The notes under the pieces: generated by a model
What the model was told of the DNA's origin: nothing
What the model saw: the letters and a program-made list of their open reading frames with translations, nothing else
The model's database searches: none
Program-made: the position numbers and the translations under genes
In this document: in pieces, positions 46,657 through 57,225 of the stretch
Position numbering within the stretch: the first letter of the stretch is position 1
How the letters are laid out: each line of letters begins with the position of its first letter
Assembly: GCA_013399855.1 (NCBI GenBank)
Contig: VXAY01002816.1
Span: forward strand, 237,602-301,601
Direction of reading: 5' to 3'
Source of the DNA: Oxyruncus cristatus
Lineage: Eukaryota > Chordata > Aves > Passeriformes > Cotingidae
Length of the DNA stretch: 64,000 nucleotides

Positions 46657-46758
46657 ATCTCAAACCCTTCCACACTGCTGCTCTCCACCTGCACCAAAGA
46701 CAAGCCTCTGGGGAACCAGAGGTTTCCTACATGGAAACATTGCAGGACTGGATGAAAG
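46657..46758 (+). CDS. Candidate internal coding exon, 102 nt, phase 1-1
   Basis: Upstream is a convincing acceptor: a branch-point-like ctgac, a T-rich tract, then cag (AG at 46655-46656). Downstream is a consensus donor AAAG/GTGAGT (46759-46764). In one frame the 102 bases are open from end to end (2 nt + 33 codons + 1 nt). The peptide is hydrophilic, His/Gln-rich and then acidic (LHLHQRQASGEPEVSYM, ending TLQDWMK). The length is a multiple of three and entry and exit phases match, as for a skippable internal exon. The next candidate on the same strand (49282-49517) enters in phase 1, so the two would join in frame through a glycine codon (G + GA). A CR1 fragment sits in the intervening 2.5 kb, normal for an intron. 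A second frame is also open but meets a stop inside the donor. No family recognised; a non-coding-RNA exon or pseudo-exon remains possible. Confidence 0.25.
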
Positions 46759-47671
46759 GTGAGTGTTCTGTTCAATTTTAACACTGCCCATAGGATTCCT
46801 AGGAGCTGCCATGCTTCATCATCCTGGTAGATGGAACCTGCTCTGAGGGGCAGAGCTGCCCAGAAACAGCCAAAGAGACTCCCGGCTAAGAGCAGATACC
46901 TGTTGCACAGAGTAAATCATCATATTCCTTCCTGTGTTATCCTCTTCTCTCCAAACTAGCTGGTCTGGATGAGCAGGCAGAGCTACAGTCAAATGCCTTC
47001 TTGTTATTACCTCACTCAACTCCCCATAAGAACACAAGGTGGAAGGAGAGCCAGAGGTGGTAACAGCCTTGTAACTCACCCAAACAGACAGCCAGAGACT
47101 GTGTGAAAATTTTAAATGCAAAGCAGCCTTGAATGCAAAAGCAAAGCACCTCCCAGCCAAGCCTGTGCTCTCACTGAAGCTTTTGGTCAGAAGTTTTGGT
47201 CCAGTTCCCTCTATGGACCCAGGTGAACGCTTAGATGTTCCAAAATAATCACCAGATTAAAAATCAACACATCAGTAACTCCAGTTCTGTCACCTCCTCC
47301 TGCTCATTCGATACAGCAGCAAATAATTTTAACCGTAGGCAAGCAGCAAGTTATTCATTATCTGTAAGTGCTGACAGTCTAAGGAAATTGAGGGTAATCA
47401 GGTCTATTCCTACAAAAATATGAGCGTAAATTTACCTGAGGAACCACAGGACAATGCTGACAGCAAGAGGCTAGGTTTGGAAAAGAAAATGAGCTCTGGA
47501 CTTGTTGGTTTTGTTTCAAAAGCTTTACCGATCTACCACTTAGAAACAGAGTTTTCTGTCATAAAAAGGCCAGCAGAAAATTAAGATTAGATGTTTATGC
47601 CCTGACAGTAGATATTAAAACCATGTCTATGTTTCAAAACTTCTCACACTAAAACCGTGTTTTCTGCGACT
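46759..47671. other. Non-coding stretch (putative intron)
   Basis: Unique sequence. A minus-strand donor-like TTTGG/GTGAGT near 47075 ends an open frame starting at about 47160, without a supporting acceptor. Nothing else supported. Confidence 0.4.
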
Positions 47672-48130
47672 CCTGGGACTGGAGGGTTGGAATAGAAGGA
47701 TACAGGCTCTTGAGGAAGGACAGGCAGGGGAGACAAGGAGGGGATGTCACCCTGGGGATGGATGAAGAGCCCACCAAGAGTTTATGGCCAGGATGAAAGG
47801 GAGGGCAGGGACAGGGGATGTTATGGTGGGGGTCTGCTCTAGGCCATCTGAGCAGGAAGACCAAGTGGATGAGGCTCTCTATAGCTGCAGCCTCACCGTC
47901 ACAAGCCCTGGTCCTTATGGGAGGCTTCAACCACCCCAGTATCTCTTGGAGGGACACACAGCAGGGGATGAACAACCCAGGATGTTCCTGGAATGCATTG
48001 ATGATAAACTATCCAAGGGATGGAGAAACCAACAAGGAGAGGGGCTCTACTAAACACTTTTCTCATCAACAAGGAGGGGCTGGTAAGGAATGTGCAGCTC
48101 AGGGGCAGTCCTGGCTGCCATAAAAAGTCA
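47672..48130 (+). mobile_element. CR1 LINE, endonuclease-domain fragment, decayed
   Basis: A sense fragment from the 5' part of the CR1 second ORF (apurinic/apyrimidinic-type endonuclease). Recognisable pieces lie in different frames: RPSEQEDQVDEALY, then SQALVLMGGFNHPSISWRDT, then FLECIDDKLSKGW and a trace of NKEGLVG as nucleotides aacaaggaggggctggt. Frames shift at least twice, and the normally invariant Asp of the GDFNH box is Gly here, so it is inactive. It lies downstream of the 42-kb CR1 3' half in the same orientation but covers an earlier part of the element, so the two are separate insertions. Confidence 0.88.
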
Positions 48131-49281
48131 TTCCCAAGAATAACATTAAAGAAACATTCTTTTCCCCCTCTCTGGTGAACATCCATCACCTTGTGTCTGA
48201 TACTCCACCTACTTTTCCTTTCAGAGTTAAATTGTTTTAGGTCCACATTGGTTCTTGATTCTTTCAAGCGTGGAGATGGGTCTACCACTGACGTTTTCAC
48301 AGTGACTTTGTATCAGCTGTCTGTTTAACAGTGCCATCAGGGTTCTATTTAATGTTGAACCATAAGATCTCTAATAGGATTTCTAATATCTCATTACTTA
48401 GAGCTTAGAACTGCATTTCCAGTCCCAGTAATGTATGGACAACCAATCCTCTTATCATAAGTCTTATATTCAAGGGCTCCAGACAGTGTTTCCTCAAGAA
48501 CAATATTGAGAGAAATCATTCACTAAACTTTTCTTTCCTTTAAATATTGGAACACCCCATTGAAGCAGGTGGGATTTTGACTAGTTCTGTGTTATGCCAC
48601 CTGGAGTTCCTCATTCTGTATCTCACAACTGGCCCAAGTCCCATATAGATTCACCCTCAGAACCCTCAGTGCCCATGAGGAGCCTTGAGGCCTTGATGTA
48701 TGTACAGAATCCACATTTTGCTCTCATGTATTTCTGGAGACTGGAGACAGACAAAGTCATTTAGACTGACAGCTCAAAAAGAGTGTGCTTGGGGAATGTG
48801 TCCTTTTGAAGGGAAAATATTCCCAAGCTTGCCTTGCTTGAAACAAAGCAGATATTCCCCTTTTACAGTGGGATTCCACCCATATCACTGAGGAGTAGCT
48901 TACTAGTTAGCTTAAAAATTGTATTTTGTAATGAATTTGAAATGACAATTAGACACTTGATTGCACGTTCAAAGAGATGGGTGAAGCACTGCTAATGTTC
49001 ATATCTGTGTGATGTCATCTAGTGAAAACTTCCAAGACAGAGAGATACATAATCTGCTTTAAATAATTCCATTAATTTGAATAGTAGATGCCTATCTGGC
49101 CTTTTAGGATAACTTCGAAAAATTTCAATTTTAATTGCGGCACTTGGAATTTATTTGAGTATGAAATAACTTCATATATCTCCCCAAACCTAAAAACAGG
49201 TTCTGCAAGATGACACCCTCAAAAACTGTCTTTCTCTAGCCTGTTTGTGTTATCAAATTGCACTGCTCTACATTTTCCCAG
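48131..49281. other. Non-coding stretch (putative intron), enhancer-like in part
   Basis: 48900-49200 is AT-rich with homeodomain-like cores (gacaattagacac, cattaatttgaatag, ttttaattgcgg) and could hold a conserved element. It ends with a good acceptor (tgctctacattttcccag). Confidence 0.35.
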
Positions 49282-49517
49282 GAGATGCTAAATGGGGAAT
49301 GATCTCTCCAGGGAAGCCACGCGATACTGAAGTATCTGAACAAGAAGCATTGTTCCGACCCCCGGGGGAGTCAGGATACCATCCTCCTGAACAGCTCGGT
49401 GCTTGCAGGCTCTTGGGCACTCCTCCTTTGCTTCAGGAACACTGTTCAAGTGCCACGGCCAGGACAGCTTCCAAGGCATCTGTGCAGATGTGCTACACAA
49501 TGGACGACAAACACTGA
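49282..49517 (+). CDS. Candidate last coding exon, 77 codons then stop
   Basis: The acceptor tgctctacattttcccag (AG at 49280-49281) is followed by 2 nt and 77 sense codons to TGA at 49515-49517. The peptide looks like globular or linker protein sequence: DAKWGMISPGKPRDTEVSEQ, then a Pro/Gly-rich FRPPGESGYHPPEQLGACRL, an LLGTPPLLQ stretch, a Ser/Ala/Thr segment and a polar C-terminus ending CYTMDDKH. About seven CpGs persist in these 236 bases against sparse CpG on both sides, consistent with coding constraint. The entry phase (1) matches the exit phase of 46657-46758. Sequence after the stop is AT-rich with AATAAA at 50092, 50593 and 50621, usable as a 3' UTR. I do not recognise the protein. 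The best coding candidate in the window, still unproven. Confidence 0.3.
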
Positions 49518-50640
49518 CATGACCTTTACATTAGAACATCTTCAGTTGTAAAGCTTGTGATTGCTATTGTTTCAAATGGCAGTGCCTGGCAGGGCCATAT
49601 AATTGCTCTTTATTATTGTGTCTTGTGATCTTGTGTCTCCTCCTCCACATGTATTTTCTTAATGCAGTGATGCTAACTATTTAAATATTCTTGTGCTTTT
49701 GCTTCCAGCCCTCAGATTAGCATTTCTTACTTGTGTTTTTTTTTCTTTTTTTTAACTTGCAGCCTACTGTTTAAGCCATTTATTTGGTTTAAAGCATTTC
49801 TTACCTGCCAGCTTATTTATATCGTGCCTCCAAGTGCCCGGGGCACCTGGGGAGGAGTTCACAAACTTCTGACATCCAGTTAAAAAAAAAAAAAAAAAAA
49901 TCAACCTTGACAACATTTTTATTTTTAAACTACCATGTTCTCACATTTGTTTTTCCATCACACATGCGTGTATGAGTGCATTTGTGTGTGCAGCTGCTGA
50001 GGTCAGGAAAAGGGAAACAAATATTATTAACAACCAAAGATCTCCAGTCCCAAATTCCTTAACTGCAGACAACCAATCCATGGGTCAGCAAAATAAAGGG
50101 AGACGAAGCAGAGGATCCACATTACAGCTGCACTGCTTAGTGGTAGTGGAAGCAGCAGGACAATGTGAGTTCACCCACTGTTTTAGTGGGGACTGTCCCT
50201 GCTTTTCACAGAGCTCTTGGATGGACCCACCCTCAGGACAGTTTTCCCTAAGGAGGGGCATTCAACAGCCTTAGCTAAAAGTGGGTGATTTCTTTCATCA
50301 AATAGTTTCTCTAGTGAAACTTAGAGTTTCAGTCATCCAAAATGACTCCTTAATCTGGGGTGAACTCGGGATATTTTCTACAAAATAATTATATATGAAA
50401 ATGAATTAAAATCATACTTTTATTCTCCTGCCATAAAAACTATTTAATAGTTGAAATAGTCTAGTAAAAAAAAAGTCTAAAACATGAGGAGAAACATTGA
50501 CTGCTTAGCAGTAACTGCTGACATTTGCAAAGGTTTCCAGGGCACCTCCATCTCTCCCCTTCCTCACCTTCAGGAGAGCTCACAGTTAGTAAAATAAAAC
50601 AGTTAGTACACAGTTCATAAAATAAAGAATTGAAGAGCTT
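49518..50640 (+). other. Possible 3' UTR / non-coding stretch with poly(A) signals
   Basis: If the preceding exon is real, this is its 3' UTR. 49540-49850 is AT-rich and motif-dense (conserved-element texture). A 19-base A run lies at 49882-49900. AATAAA hexamers occur at 50092-50097, 50593-50598 and 50621-50626. No other gene seen. Confidence 0.22.
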
Positions 50641-53600
50641 TCACACCTCTTATAAATGAGATGAAGACCTGCTACTACATCAGTTTAAGAAACTTCATCA
50701 CCTATGTCTTGACGGACATTTTCCGCAGAAAATGCTGGCAGGCAGAAAAGTGTGCCCTTCTGTACAAAAGCTGGTGTGTTGCCCTAAATGACACCTTAGC
50801 AAGTCGTAAGTCTAGAAGTAAAATTAAGAAAGCTGTTACCTACCATTCCTGAGAGTGACAAACTCACCCCAGGACTGGGAACTGTGCCTGTGAGCAGAAC
50901 TTTCTTTACCAACTGAGCCCCTCAGGACAGGGATGTTGCAGTAGCTAATGCTCTAGAATGGCATTCTTTGTCTGGTGCTGCCACCCCTGAAGTCAGCGAG
51001 CACCATAGAGGAGATTTAGTTACTACTTGTGCTCTGGGAAAAAGCCTTTTCCAAAGAAGTACTTCTGCAGTCTCTTTGTGATCCTACTTCCCACCCAAAG
51101 TAAAGTTCAGTTCCCAGGGTTAGCCTCAGGAAAAGGGCAAGCTGGTTAATTTATTTGATTTTAGAGCAGGGTGAATAATATTTGTCATTGTTATCTTGTG
51201 GACTTCTTGACAGCTGGCATTAGACATCATCCAACAGAAACACAGTGAACAGTCTTTTTAGAAAGCAGAAATAAACTCCTGCAGACTGTAACCAAGAGGA
51301 ACAGGTGCTTAACATTTAACCTTATCAGAAAGCACATGCATTTGCCAAATCATACTTGGATGACTGATGAAGACAGAAACAAGCTGAGGAATGGAGGGAA
51401 GTCACTGGAGAATTAAGATACCATCAAGACAAGAAAGTTTAAGAAGAGCCAGAATTATTCTGAGCTCCAAACATCCCCGGGTAGCACAAGCTATCCAGTG
51501 TAGTATAACTTATGATCACTTTGAATCTTTCCTGTGCTTCCAAATGAAGCAAGAAGGCATGTGCAGAAACAGCTGCCCTGCCTCCATTCCCTTCACTCCT
51601 CCTTCCAAGGGAATTATTGATCTTCTGAAGCTACAGATTTGGGCTTACAAGACTTTTGTGTATTCCTCTCTACTGGTAAGGGTACAAATAATTACAGTAT
51701 AAGAGACACCGTGTTTTCTACCTGAGGAATAGGATCAATCCCAACTATTTGGCTTTCAAAACCCGAACTACATTCTTTGTTTTTTTCTTTTTAGTTATCA
51801 GTTTTCAAACAAACTGGTCTCCTGAGAATTTTATGCCAGTTCCTCAAAACTTTAGAACAGTTTGGAATTTCAAACACATTTTTTGTCTTCAATTTATGTG
51901 TTTTTTTCTTTACATGAATAGCTAATTAATGGTGGCATCTTAGCTTTCAACTTACCTCTCATCTACAGGACATTTGGTTTAAATATTCTTATCAGAACAA
52001 GCCAGAGATAATCTTTACATTGGTAATTTCTTTAGTGTGGTGAAAACATTTCTCTTTTCCTACCATGAACAACTTTTAATAACGTGTACTCTGACTTCCT
52101 TAATAATTCCTAACAACCACCTTGAATCTGAACTTTTTGGAAGACATCAAACAGAGGTCCTTCTTCAAGAGGTACGTAAATGGATACCCTACAACCGTGT
52201 GTTACACAGAAAAAAATCCTTTTTTGCTTTTCCTAAAACAACATGGGAAACCTTCAAAGGGACATAGTCATTTTGGGTGCTCAATTTGAGAGACTAAATA
52301 GGTTTTCAAAGCACTGCCTTCATCATTTCCTAGAAAGCAATCCTTTTCCCATTTGTTGAGGATAGACACTTGAAATCACAAATCCCCTTTAACAATCTTA
52401 GCTTGTTCTCCATCTCACTAATAAACCCAATTTGTATTGCAGCCAGTGTTCCACCGCTGCTCCTCTGGCAAGAATTAGAATAAATGCCCATTAATGTTTG
52501 AAATTGGTTAGTGGTTTATAAAGAGGAGTAAGCAGAGAGTTTTAAGGGGAAATTACATTTAAGTGCAGTGTCAGCAAGAGGAGAAGCTGCCAAGCAAGAC
52601 TGAGCAGTCCCAGTGTGTCCCATGGCACAGGGACCTCCCACGGCCAGCAGCAGGGCTGTTGGAGAAGTCGACTAACGAGGTATTAACTGGATTGCTTGAG
52701 GCTCAGTCAGAGTCATGGGGCAATGGGTAGCTGAGACTGCTGGAAAGAAATGCCACCCCTCACCTTTAACAACCTCCTGCAGCCTCTTTCCTCACAGGTA
52801 ATCCACAGCTGCTGCCCAGGTATACCCTGTGCTGGACAGTGCACAGGGCCATGAAGGCCGGCCAACCCGCAGCGTGGCCATCGATGAAAACCCAGGCGTT
52901 TTGATTGGTTTTGCAGGAACATGGTTTGGTGATTATCAAATGATTGTTAATAATGACAGAGGGAAACGTCACCCAGCGCTGCCTCGGTGAAACATCTCAC
53001 CGCGAGTGCCAGTGCTACCTGATGTGTGTGTGGAGAGAGAGAGATGAAACAGGTCTGGGAAGAGCTGGCTGCTTTGACTTGTTTGTGGTGATAGTCTTGT
53101 CAGTGTTTCATGGCTTTTTTTTTGTTCCTTAAGACAATTGTTTCCCCACACACTCAACTGCTGTGCTACCCACACAAAACCTGGAGTATTGGTAGTGTTT
53201 GAACTCTAACACGGGTGGCTTGGCTGTTGTGGGTGAGGCTGATGCAGCTGCACAGTGGGCACAGAGTGAAGGTCAGAGGACATACTCAAAAAGCTCACCT
53301 ATGGATGAGTTTAGAAGGATTTTCAGACTGCTTAAACAAGGTGGGGTTTACACCATTATCTCCTCCCAGAAGCCTACTGGATTAAGAGAATGAGGCCTCT
53401 CTGTGGCTGCTGAGTGCCACTGGGAAAGGCAGGAAAGCTAAAGACTTGGTACAACTACCTCCAGGGAGGAGGGCTTAGGAGAAGCCACTGTTCGGTTGTG
53501 AGGCAGCAGGATAGAGGCCCTTCTGCAGATCATGAGGCTGTGCCTCTCCCCCGGGCAGTCTCACAAGAAGCACTTGCTGGTGAGCACTACAGACACACTT

Positions 53601-55595
53601 TCCTTCACTGAAGGAAGGGCAGCATTAAGCTCTACTGCATCATTTTCCTCCTAGACTGGCAAAGCCTACCCAGTTCAGCAACGAGCACAGGTCCAGAATG
53701 GACCGACAAATACTGCAGCCCCCCAGGCGTGTTTGTTGGTTCTGCACAAACAGGCTGCCTTGGCTGGGGTTGGAGAACTCTCCCATTTTGAACGAGATCT
53801 CTGAGTTATTGGAGAAAGTCGACAGAGTTGCCTTTCCCCTGAGCTCCTCACACATCTGGAGGGTGTGCAGAGGTCCATGTGAGCACAGCCTGTTTCCTGG
53901 CACGAGCTCTGTGTGTCAGGGTTGTGCTGCACTGCTGCTACATGCCCAGGCAAAGCAACCTGGGCAAAACCACCGGGCAATTCCAGAAGCACTGGACAGA
54001 ACAGAATTGTGTGCGAGCCAGTTGTGTAGCTGTCAGACAGACAGACAGACAGACAATTCGTGTTCCACAAAGTCTGCACAGGCACAGACACACACACTTC
54101 TGCCTGCAAACTAAAAATACAAAAGTGCTCTTGCCCTAGAACAAGATAACAGTGCCACTTTGGAAGAATAACTTACACATCTTGCTCTTTTTATCCCCCT
54201 GTCTTCTTGAGATAGGATGATGGAGTGATGAGATGGCATGGGGAACAGAGATTCCCTTTTCCAAATTGCTGCTGTTGTTTTTCCAGCCTCTGCTAACAGG
54301 ACTGGCGTGTGTGGCAACCAGGAAATTATAGGGTAAGGATTGAAGGAACTTTTTAAAATTGATTTTCTTACCACACGTAGAAAAAGAGTGCTGGTTTCCA
54401 ATGTGTTTTTAATATTTACTCCTGCTGGGATATGTGTGTCTGAGTGTGTGCACATATGGTGTTAGTTAGGAGTTTTTTCAACATACAAAATTATTTTTAA
54501 GGACTTTACACAGACATTAATAAGAAAATATAAGACTCTGTGCTAACAGAACTATACAATCACCATCATCAGTAGAATCCAAATCAACACAGGAATACTA
54601 ATACCTGTTAATTCTCCCAAGGAAAATCAATTCTCTTTTAGCTGCTTAATTGCTTTTCACCTCTCCCTCCTGTTCTGCCTGCTAAAATCGATTTTAGGGC
54701 TTCTTTTGCAAAGGGTCTCCCATTTATCAGGCACCCATGGCCACCTCAAAAGAACATCAGTAGAATGGGCAGGCTTTTTGTAAAATGCTTTGTGGGTGGG
54801 CTACCAATCTCACAGTCAGGGTTAGAGTTAGGTCCCAAAATAAACTGAAAATTCCTTATGGAGGCCTTCAATGTCTTTGCAAGGATGCAGCTTCGAAAAC
54901 TTCAGAAGAGGGCAAAAAATACTGTAGCCCATTTTTGCAAAATGACAGCGCCTTACCCTCTCCCCAGGAAATTAATCAGAGTGTAATCAAAATATATTTC
55001 CAGCTGCTGCCGTTCACTTCCTCCCTTGTAGATTTCTCTCACATAAATGGAACCTCAGATTTAAAGTCACGTTCACTGAACAGCCCTTCTCATAAGCTGC
55101 ATAAGTGGCACTATCTGCTCCTGTCCCTGTTGTGCTTCCTTTAGTCCTGCTGCATGGGGCTTCCTTACACAGGGATCACACCCATGGGAGGGGAAAAAAA
55201 CCACGACACAAACTTCCCTGTAGCTAATATTTACTACGAATCAAGCAGCAACTTCTTTAGTCCTCACTTCTTCAGAACTGTGGCTTTGCTGTGGTATTCC
55301 CACCCTGCAAACTGGGATCAATGCAGCTTATCAGTCTGAAGGGAGAAAATCCATGGCTTGGCCATGAATACATACAGAGAGTTTCACAGGCAAAGCAACA
55401 GCTGTGTGCACGACCAAAGCAAGACAAGGAATTCACTCCCTGTATCCCATTGGGAGGCAGATGTTTAGCCATCCAGGAAAGCAGGGCATTCGTTTTGAGC
55501 AATTGTTAACTGGGAAGACAAATGCCATAACTCTGGCTGTCCTCCACCCCATCTCCTCCTTTTCGACACTTTTTATTGCTGAGCATGGCATCATA
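50641..55595. other. Long non-coding stretch, nothing recognised
   Basis: Unique sequence with minor simple repeats: GA dinucleotides at 53033-53043 and CAGA units at 54034-54054. Open frames up to 144 codons (53675-54114, both strands overlapping) have no recognisable motif. No RNA gene or transposon supported. Confidence 0.38.
54034..54054 (+). repeat. CAGA tetranucleotide microsatellite
   Basis: Five consecutive caga units. Confidence 0.85.
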
Positions 55596-55657
55596 ATGGA
55601 ATGGAATGGAATGGAATGGAATGGAATGGAATGGAATGGAATGGAATGGAATGGAAT
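55596..55657 (+). repeat. ATGGA pentanucleotide microsatellite, 12 perfect units
   Basis: Twelve uninterrupted atgga units (55596-55655) plus at. Any frame through it is open and encodes a MEWNG-type five-residue repeat, so the 155- and 116-codon frames across it are repeat artefacts. Each junction makes a GGAATG hexamer, the core of the TEAD (M-CAT) binding site, eleven times at 5-bp spacing. The same GGAAT unit builds human satellite III; the likeness is of motif, not evidence of common origin. Confidence 0.97.
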
Positions 55658-57152
55658 ATCTCTCTGGTCAGATGGGCTCAGCTGTCTGGGCTGCGTACCC
55701 TCCCAGTTTCTTGTGCATCCCCAGTCTCCTTGCTGGTGGGGTAAGAAAAGGAGAAGGCCTTGGTGTAACCACTGTTTACCAGGAGCTAAAACATCCCCAT
55801 GTTCTCAAAACTCTTTTTGGTCACAAATCCAAAGAAAAGAGCACCACACCAGGTACTGTGAAGAAAATTAACTCTATCTCAGCCCAAACCATTACAGTAG
55901 GACACGAGGAACAATTACAGCTGCAAGGAAAATACAGGGCAGGCAGAATGTGGTGAGATACAGCCAGAACACTGGGGCTTAACATTCTTCCCCTGCTGAA
56001 AGGAAGAACAAAAAATACTTGCACCACAACAGCCAGGCTCTAGTTTTGTTTCATCTGAACCTTCCCAGCACTGTTCCCAGCACTGGAGTAGCCACAGGCT
56101 GGTATTGCTCCCAGGGAACTGGTCCCCATTGCCTTCTGATGTTTATTGCCTTGGGTTTGAAAACTGGAGGAAAGAGCCAAATCAATTCAAACACAACCCC
56201 CAAGCCATGCAGATAATTTATAGGGACGAAATGCAAAGCCATACCACCACTGAAACAGGTGGCTGATGGGAATCCAGAGGCTTCAGGTGACTTTAAAAGT
56301 TGTATGAACATTCTACTGGAGGAAATAGAATACTAGAGAAAGAGTAATAAAAAGAAATATCAAAATATTGAAAATACTGTGCTACTGAGCTAAAACTAAT
56401 TAATTTGCCTAACTATCCTGAACAGACATTGCAAACACACCGTTGAAAACAGTCACAGTGCCAGCAGAGAATACAAAATGCTGTCAGTCTCCTAAAATGC
56501 CACTAAGTCCACTAAATGACTACATACAAAATCAATGTTAGGATTTTAATACTTGTACTTTTGAACCAATGTCAATGCCTGTCACATGGATGAGGGTATC
56601 CCAACTCCAGAGATAGTATATCCAAATACTAAAAGAAGATGTAGAACTTCCACTGTGGAAGATTTTTGTCCTGATAATTCCAATGTAAATCCCAACTTAA
56701 ATCTCTGATCATTTTTAATATCTTTAAAAGTAGGTATATTTCTATGTTTGTTTTATAACTGTGGATGTTTTTAGCATTCATATGAATGTCTAGTATTGCT
56801 TTGTATGTTGCTCAGTTCTTCACCTCAACAAGTTCACACAGCACAGCATATGTGGCTTTTGGTGAAAAAGAAATTGCCCTGTCACAGATTGGAGGGCTCC
56901 CTTTTCAAAGTTCCTTTTCAAAGTTTTTTATATAATTGATTATGTTAAGTTGGTTGCTTGTTAGGAGGTAAGTGGGGGATATTACCTCAAAATAGTCTTT
57001 CTTTGTAGAGAAAGATCAAAGTTTTGTTTAGCTGCACAGAATTCAATGGAGACTCCATTTTTTGTTCTGTTTTCAGTTATCTTACACTTTCTAGAATATC
57101 TCCTCTGAGCCAGTAACAGAAATGTTTCTTCTCACTTCTCTTATTCCCACAG
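55658..57152. other. Non-coding stretch, nothing recognised
   Basis: Unique, AT-rich from 56290 to 57060. It ends in an excellent acceptor tract (cttctcttattcccacag). Confidence 0.4.
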
Positions 57153-57225
57153 CTCCACAAAACAGTCCCTTGAATTTAGTCCCTAGAAAATCCCCTTCTC
57201 TCAGAAAATGGGGTCCTATGCATAG
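57153..57225 (+). other. Possible 73-nt exon (phase 1-2)
   Basis: A very good acceptor (AG at 57151-57152) and a good donor CATAG/GTATGT (57226) bracket 73 bases open in one frame (2 nt + 23 codons + 2 nt), peptide APQNSPLNLVPRKSPSLRKW and onward, Pro/Ser/Lys-rich. 73 is not a multiple of three. It lies 3' of the candidate last exon, so it would belong to another transcript or be a pseudo-exon. Confidence 0.14.

Noticed and set aside
53675..54114. Overlapping 144- and 138-codon frames on opposite strands
   Set aside because: Opposite-strand openness indicates composition; the CAGA repeat lies inside and no motif is visible.
55404..55956. 155- and 116-codon frames with MEWNG repeats
   Set aside because: Created by the ATGGA microsatellite, which has no stop in any frame; flanks show no coding signal.
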